A DNA stretch of 64,000 nucleotides from Palsa-295 sp963781105. GTDB taxonomy: Bacteria; Acidobacteriota; Terriglobia; Acidiferrales; UBA7541. The stretch covers positions 248,001 through 312,000 of the forward strand of contig CAWAED010000001.1 in the NCBI GenBank assembly GCA_963781105.1, read 5' to 3'. Of this stretch, positions 60,479 to 64,000 are shown piece after piece (positions within the stretch are counted from its first letter, which is position 1; each line of letters begins with the position of its first letter). Both the position numbers and the translations under genes were made by a program. A model generated the notes under the pieces. The model saw only the letters and a program-made list of their open reading frames with translations, had not been told where the DNA came from and ran no database searches.

Positions 60479-60805
60479 ATGAGCAGGAAATCTACCTCGA
60501 AGAAAACCGCTAAGTCGCTCCGCGCAATGGCGAACCGCGCCATCGAGCGCGCCGCCATCGCCGATCCCGATGCGCGCCCGATTACCCGCTCCGATCGGAA
60601 ACGCATGAAGCGCACGCCGCAAGCCAAAATTATTCGTCGTGCTCTCGGTCTGACGCAGGAGGAGTTTGCCGCCCGCTATCGCATTCCCCTCGGCACGCTG
60701 CGCGATTGGGAACAGGGCCGCGCTACCCCAGATCAACCGACCCAAGCGTATCTGAGCGTCATCGCCCGCAGCCCCGAGAACGTGCATCAAGCGCTGGCCG
60801 ATTAG
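60479..60805 (+). CDS. HTH (XRE-type) regulator, antitoxin-like, orphan
   Basis: 108 aa. The C-terminal half has an XRE-type HTH: KIIRRALGLTQEEFAARYRIPLGTLRDWEQG (about 50-80). The N-terminus is basic and likely disordered. Homologous antitoxins normally pair with an upstream or downstream toxin, but here a palindrome element lies upstream and rimO downstream, so the toxin is missing or elsewhere. Predicted to bind its own operator. Confidence 0.8.
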   Translation: MSRKSTSKKTAKSLRAMANRAIERAAIADPDARPITRSDRKRMKRTPQAKIIRRALGLTQEEFAARYRIPLGTLRDWEQGRATPDQPTQAYLSVIARSPENVHQALAD

Positions 60806-60913
60806 CCGGCGACTTCGTATCTCGAATTCCTCGGCGCAAATACGATCCGCCATGTGACACAGGACTCCGTGTTAGAATCACATGTTCCGCAACATCCAAA
60901 GGACCGCACCGTA

Positions 60914-62338
60914 ATGCCGAAAGTCGGATTCGTAAGCCTGGGATGCCCGAAGAACCTCGTGGATAGCGAGGTGATGATGGGTATTCTCGCGCGCGCCGGC
61001 TACGAGTTGACGCCCCGCGCCGGCGAAGCCGACGTTCTCGTCGTCAATACCTGCAGCTTCATCGAGCCCGCGCAAAAAGAATCCGTGGACTCCATCCTGG
61101 AAATGGCCGAATACAAGAAATTCGGCCGCGCGCAAAAATTAATCGTCGCCGGCTGCATGGTCGAACGCTACCGCAACGACATCCGCGAACAAATCCCCGA
61201 AGTGGACGCGGTGATCGGCACCGGCGAAATCGAAAAAATCCTGGAAGCCTGCGAAGGCCAACTCCGCGCCGACGACCCGCACGCCGCCGATCTCCCGACG
61301 TATCTTTACCACGACGCGACGCCGCGCATTCTCGCCACTCCCGGCCACACCGCCTACATCAAAATCAACGAAGGCTGCGACCACCCCTGCACTTTCTGTG
61401 TAATCCCGCAATTGCGCGGAAAATTCCGCAGCCGCCGGTTCGAATCCGTCGTCCGCGAAGCCGAAAATCTCGCCGCCGCGGGAGTCCGCGAAATTTCCCT
61501 TATCGGCCAGGACACCACTTTTTACGGCGAAGACCTTGGCATCCGCGACGGCCTAGCCACCCTGCTCGAGCGTCTCGCGCAAATCGAAGAGCTCAACTGG
61601 GTGCGCTTCCTTTACTGCTACCCAAACCGCATCACCCCGCGCCTGCTCGATACCATCGCCGCGCATCCGCGCCTCGCGAAATATCTCGACGTCCCGCTGC
61701 AGCACGCCAGCCGCAGCGTCCTAGCCCGCATGAAACGCGGCTCGAATGGCGACGCGTTCCTTAAAATGCTCGAAAAAGCGCGTAAAGCAATCCCCGGCAT
61801 CTCGATTCGCACCTCGTTCATCGTCGGCTTCCCCGGCGAAACCGAAAACGACTTCCGCGAACTCTGCGACTTCGTGCGCGCCGCCGAATTCGATTGGATG
61901 GGCGTCTTTGCCTACTCCGACGAAGACACCTCGAAAAGTTTCGCGCTCGAAAATAAAGTGGACGCCAAAACCATCGCCCGCCGCCGCGACGCCCTAATGG
62001 CCATCCAGAAGAAAATCTCAGCCCGCAAGCTGCGCAAGAAAATCGGCCAAACCATGCAAGTCATGCTGGAAGGGCCTTCGAAAGACACCGACCTGATCTG
62101 GGAAGCCCGCACCGAAGGCATGGCCCCGGAAATCGACGGCAAAGTCTACGTAACTGAATTCGCAGGCGTGAACGACGCAGCAGACCTTCCAAGCCCAGGC
62201 ACCCTAGCCACCATCGAAATCACCGAATCCAAAGACTATGACCTGATCGGCCGCGTAACCGAATTCGAAAAGCCCGCCGCAAACTCGGTCCGCCGCCAAC
62301 CCGTTTCCGCCCCGTCACCCTTTCCAATCCTCGCCTGA
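60914..62338 (+). CDS. rimO: Ribosomal protein S12 methylthiotransferase RimO
   Basis: 474 aa from ATG 60914 with AAGGA about 10 nt upstream. A radical SAM enzyme that adds a methylthio group to Asp of ribosomal protein S12. The N-terminal FeS cluster Cys11, Cys47 and Cys81, the radical SAM CDHPCTFC (Cys155, 159, 162) and a C-terminal TRAM-like domain are present. The GCPKN and SLGCPKNLVD start is typical. Uses SAM, linked functionally to metK. Confidence 0.95.
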   Translation: MPKVGFVSLGCPKNLVDSEVMMGILARAGYELTPRAGEADVLVVNTCSFIEPAQKESVDSILEMAEYKKFGRAQKLIVAGCMVERYRNDIREQIPEVDAVIGTGEIEKILEACEGQLRADDPHAADLPTYLYHDATPRILATPGHTAYIKINEGCDHPCTFCVIPQLRGKFRSRRFESVVREAENLAAAGVREISLIGQDTTFYGEDLGIRDGLATLLERLAQIEELNWVRFLYCYPNRITPRLLDTIAAHPRLAKYLDVPLQHASRSVLARMKRGSNGDAFLKMLEKARKAIPGISIRTSFIVGFPGETENDFRELCDFVRAAEFDWMGVFAYSDEDTSKSFALENKVDAKTIARRRDALMAIQKKISARKLRKKIGQTMQVMLEGPSKDTDLIWEARTEGMAPEIDGKVYVTEFAGVNDAADLPSPGTLATIEITESKDYDLIGRVTEFEKPAANSVRRQPVSAPSPFPILA

Positions 62339-62356
62339 TTACTCGCGCGCTACCGG

Positions 62357-62365
62357 TGATATAAT
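62357..62365 (+). promoter_or_regulatory. Extended -10 promoter element of the DUF433 gene
   Basis: TGATATAAT: TGn plus a perfect TATAAT at 62360-62365. No -35 is visible. The predicted start at about 62372 sits next to a GTG at 62373, so a leaderless GTG start is possible. Confidence 0.4.
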
Positions 62366-62408
62366 CCAGCAAGTGAGACGTAACGCTCAGCAGTTTCGGA
62401 TTCTCGTC

Positions 62409-62648
62409 ATGGACTACCAAGATCGCATTATTCGGGACCCACAAATTTGCGGCGGCCAACCCATCTTCAAGGGAACACGCGTCCTTTTGCGCGCGGTCCT
62501 AGCTGGTCTGGCGGCCGGCGAAACCACCGAGGTAATCCTCGCGGGCTACCCTTCCCTGAAGCCCGAAGACGTTCAAGCCGCGATCGCCTTCGCAGCAACA
62601 TCCGCTGAAGAGGATCTCCCCGTTCCATCAACTCCGCACCTCCACTGA
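62409..62648 (+). CDS. DUF433-family protein (antitoxin-like)
   Basis: 79 aa from ATG 62409. MDYQDRIIRDPQICGGQPIFKGTRVLLRAVLAGLAAGE matches the DUF433 pattern (RIxxDPxxxGGxPxIxGTRxxV), and the second half has a winged-helix-like YPSLKPEDVQAAIAFA helix. DUF433 proteins often pair with PIN-type (DUF5615) toxins, but no toxin follows here. An alternative GTG start at 62373 would add 12 residues. Confidence 0.82.
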   Translation: MDYQDRIIRDPQICGGQPIFKGTRVLLRAVLAGLAAGETTEVILAGYPSLKPEDVQAAIAFAATSAEEDLPVPSTPHLH

Positions 62649-62660
62649 TTGTTCGAGTCC

Positions 62661-62684
62661 GTAGGGGCACGGCATGCCGTGCCC
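62661..62684 (+). repeat. GTAG-headed palindrome, type A
   Basis: GTAG then GGGCACGGCATGCCGTGCCC (62665-62684), a perfect 20-bp palindrome, between the DUF433 and yacG genes. It has the GTAG head in plus orientation. Confidence 0.85.
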
Positions 62685-62749
62685 GCTGTCAGAATCAGCA
62701 CAATCCAACGCCCTGCGCATCGCTCCACTATTTGCGGTATCCTCAGCAT

Positions 62750-62947
62750 ATGAAGCACCGCTGCCCCATCTGCAAAAAGCCCACGGATTCGGACACGAGC
62801 CCCGAATTTCCGTTCTGCAGCGAACGCTGCAATCTCCTCGACCTCGGCGCCTGGGCCAGCGAAAAATACGTGATCAGCGAACCTGCCATGAACGAAACAC
62901 TCTTCGAAGACATGGATCACCACCCCAAAGATGAACACAAAAACTGA
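62750..62947 (+). CDS. yacG: DNA gyrase inhibitor/zinc-binding protein YacG
   Basis: 65 aa. Four Cys form the zinc site: Cys5, Cys8, Cys23 and Cys27 (CPIC...CSERC). This matches the YacG family, which binds gyrase GyrB in E. coli. A short acidic C-terminal tail follows. It overlaps pgpA by 17 nt. Confidence 0.88.
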   Translation: MKHRCPICKKPTDSDTSPEFPFCSERCNLLDLGAWASEKYVISEPAMNETLFEDMDHHPKDEHKN

Positions 62948-63545
62948 TCCCGCGGCCGCCGACGATCCCGCCGCATCCGGCGCAAACGCTTCCCCACGGG
63001 CCGCCACACAAAGCAAGCCGCGCTTCGCAATGTTCATCGCCACCGCCGCCGGTCTCGGCTACCTCCCCAAAGCACCCGGCACCTTGGGTTCCCTCGCGGG
63101 AATTTTCTTGTCAATGGTGGCTAGCTGGCTCGCGAGTAGAACCACGGTTGCACAAATAAACCTGGAAAGAGACATTAGCTTTTGGACAGAGAGATATTGG
63201 ATTCCAGGCGGCATAGTAATTCTGGCCGCCGTAGTTGTCGCCGCCGTCGGCGTCTGGGCATCCGACCGCGTGGCGAATTACTCTCAGCAGAAGGACCCTC
63301 AATTTATCGTCATCGACGAGGTTTCAGGGCAGCAACTCACGTACCTTTTGGCCTTCGCGGTGGGCGGTAACTGGAAATATTTGCTCCTGGGTTTTATACT
63401 TTTTCGAGCATTCGATATCTGGAAGCCGTTCCCAGCACGCCAAGCCGAATCACTGCCCGGCGGCTGGGGTATCATGGCAGACGACTGGATCGCGGGAATT
63501 TACGCGGCCATCGGTCTGTGGCTAGCGCGCGCCGCAGGCTTTTAG
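62931..63545 (+). CDS. pgpA: Phosphatidylglycerophosphatase A
   Basis: 204 aa. It dephosphorylates phosphatidylglycerophosphate to phosphatidylglycerol. Key motifs are GLGYLPKAPGTLGSL, the Asp pair in IVIDEVSGQ and the FRAFDIWKPFPARQ-SLPGGWGIMADDWIAGI block. Three to four membrane helices. The first 35 residues are an Ala/Pro/Asp-rich extension. Overlaps yacG by 17 nt, so expression is probably coupled. Confidence 0.92.
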   Translation: MNTKTDPAAADDPAASGANASPRAATQSKPRFAMFIATAAGLGYLPKAPGTLGSLAGIFLSMVASWLASRTTVAQINLERDISFWTERYWIPGGIVILAAVVVAAVGVWASDRVANYSQQKDPQFIVIDEVSGQQLTYLLAFAVGGNWKYLLLGFILFRAFDIWKPFPARQAESLPGGWGIMADDWIAGIYAAIGLWLARAAGF

Positions 63546-63560
63546 CTTCCGCGTAAAATG

Positions 63561-63620
63561 CGTTGTCATCCCGCTTGCCCTGACGCAGGAAGGGAGCGCA
63601 GCGAGGGATCTCTCTTCGAT
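63561..63620. repeat. Dispersed repeat of the TCATCCCGAGCG type, diverged copy
   Basis: CGTTGTCATCCCGCTTGCCC, then GGGAGCGCAGCGAGGG and ATCTCTCTTCG. Related to the copy at 55236. Between pgpA and the final partial gene. Confidence 0.5.
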
Positions 63621-63741
63621 TTTCGCGCCGGGCAAGCTCTCAACCGCCAACGCTCAGTCGAGCCGGCGCACGACAAATGACACCAGCCCGAATTTAGTGC
63701 AATCTGTAACCAGCAATAGCCAGCACCACCGCGACCAACGC

Positions 63742-64000
63742 ATGAACTTAGCGATGAACGGCACGCCAAGAATCGAAAGCGTAAAACCCGCCGCCGCACT
63801 ACCAGGCGGCGAAGTCGCAATCAGCGGCAGCGGCTTCGGCATGCGCAACCACGCGCGCCCTCTCGTGCAGTTCGGAGTCGCCGAAGGCTCGCTCATCCTA
63901 GCTGCTGATAATCTCCTGATCGCCCGCGTCCCTGAAGGAGCCGCCGGTGGCGCCGTCCGCGTAAAAATGGGCAGCGTCGAAAGCGCCCCGTTCCCACTCG
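63742..64000 (+). CDS. TIG/IPT-domain protein (5' end only)
   Basis: At least 86 residues to the window edge. PRIESVKPAAALPGGEVAISGSGFG, then PLVQFGVAEGSLI and IARVPEGAAGGAVRVK, give the IPT/TIG immunoglobulin-like fold. In this phylum such domains often precede NHL or beta-propeller repeats. The frame is open further upstream too, so the true start may be at 63742, 63754 or a GTG at 63697; none has a clear ribosome site. Confidence 0.7.
   Translation, partial: MNLAMNGTPRIESVKPAAALPGGEVAISGSGFGMRNHARPLVQFGVAEGSLILAADNLLIARVPEGAAGGAVRVKMGSVESAPFPL

Noticed and set aside
60251..60853. Minus-strand ORF of 200 codons over the HTH gene
   Set aside because: Shadow of the HTH gene and repeat, with no recognisable domain.
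1..64000. CRISPR array, insertion sequence or prophage
   Set aside because: No regularly spaced direct repeats, no transposase or phage structural genes were seen. The palindromes lack the spacer pattern of CRISPR.

Overview
The window looks like chromosomal DNA of a GC-rich Gram-negative bacterium, most likely an Acidobacteriota (Terriglobia-like). This is an inference from gene content, not a database result. Support: a complete dcw cell-division cluster ending in ftsZ; lipoprotein and envelope genes (lnt, PBP1b-type synthase, OmpA-like domain); a PASTA-bearing FtsI; a DUF3106 protein; a TIG-domain protein; and many short GTAG-headed palindromes between genes. Most sequence is ordinary housekeeping DNA with little sign of recent transfer. 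There is no CRISPR array, IS element, prophage or rRNA operon. One tRNA (Val, CAC) is present.

Layout. 1-2765 (+): end of an OmpA-like gene, a Ras/Rab-like small GTPase and a soluble hybrid histidine kinase (HisKA-HATPase-REC-Hpt). 2766-4045: a promoter, a long structured leader and a secreted protein. 4085-7236 (-): TldE, TldD and a possible small Cys-rich ORF. 7421-15915 (-): nfeD, slipin, SPOR protein, lnt, prfB (with the RF2 programmed frameshift), metK and ahcY, closed by a clear terminator. 16115-26146: CPBP protease, TPR protein, PBP1b-like synthase, small membrane protein, prolyl-tRNA synthetase, DUF1398, two exported proteins, glyA. 26412-29196: a SpoIIE-type phosphatase broken by a frameshift in a T8 tract, a JAMM protease and a secreted GWAC-motif protein.

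29334-47572 (-) is the dcw cluster, in transcription order mraZ-rsmH-ftsL-ftsI-murE-murF-mraY-murD-ftsW-murG-murC-murB-ftsQ-ftsA-ftsZ. It starts at a near-consensus promoter followed by five tandem 10-bp MraZ-type boxes. Upstream of it lie a ZIP transporter, an ECF sigma factor, its anti-sigma factor and a DUF3106 protein. 50821-64000: ychF, an orphan barstar, an AlkA-like glycosylase, DUF4149, tRNA-Val, MoxR, DUF58, mutY, a transglutaminase-family membrane protein, an autorepressed HTH protein, rimO, DUF433, yacG, pgpA and the start of a TIG-domain protein.

How the genes work together: the dcw genes make lipid II and the divisome; PBP1b and FtsI polymerise and cross-link; metK and ahcY run the SAM cycle that feeds methyltransferases such as RsmH; nfeD/slipin, lnt and PgpA serve membrane quality and lipid metabolism. 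The most notable non-coding signal is a family of at least 14 GTAG-headed palindromes (REP-like). Three are full two-hairpin (BIME-like) elements with a compensatory base change. One interrupts murE-murF, one abuts the ZIP start codon and one forms the ahcY terminator.
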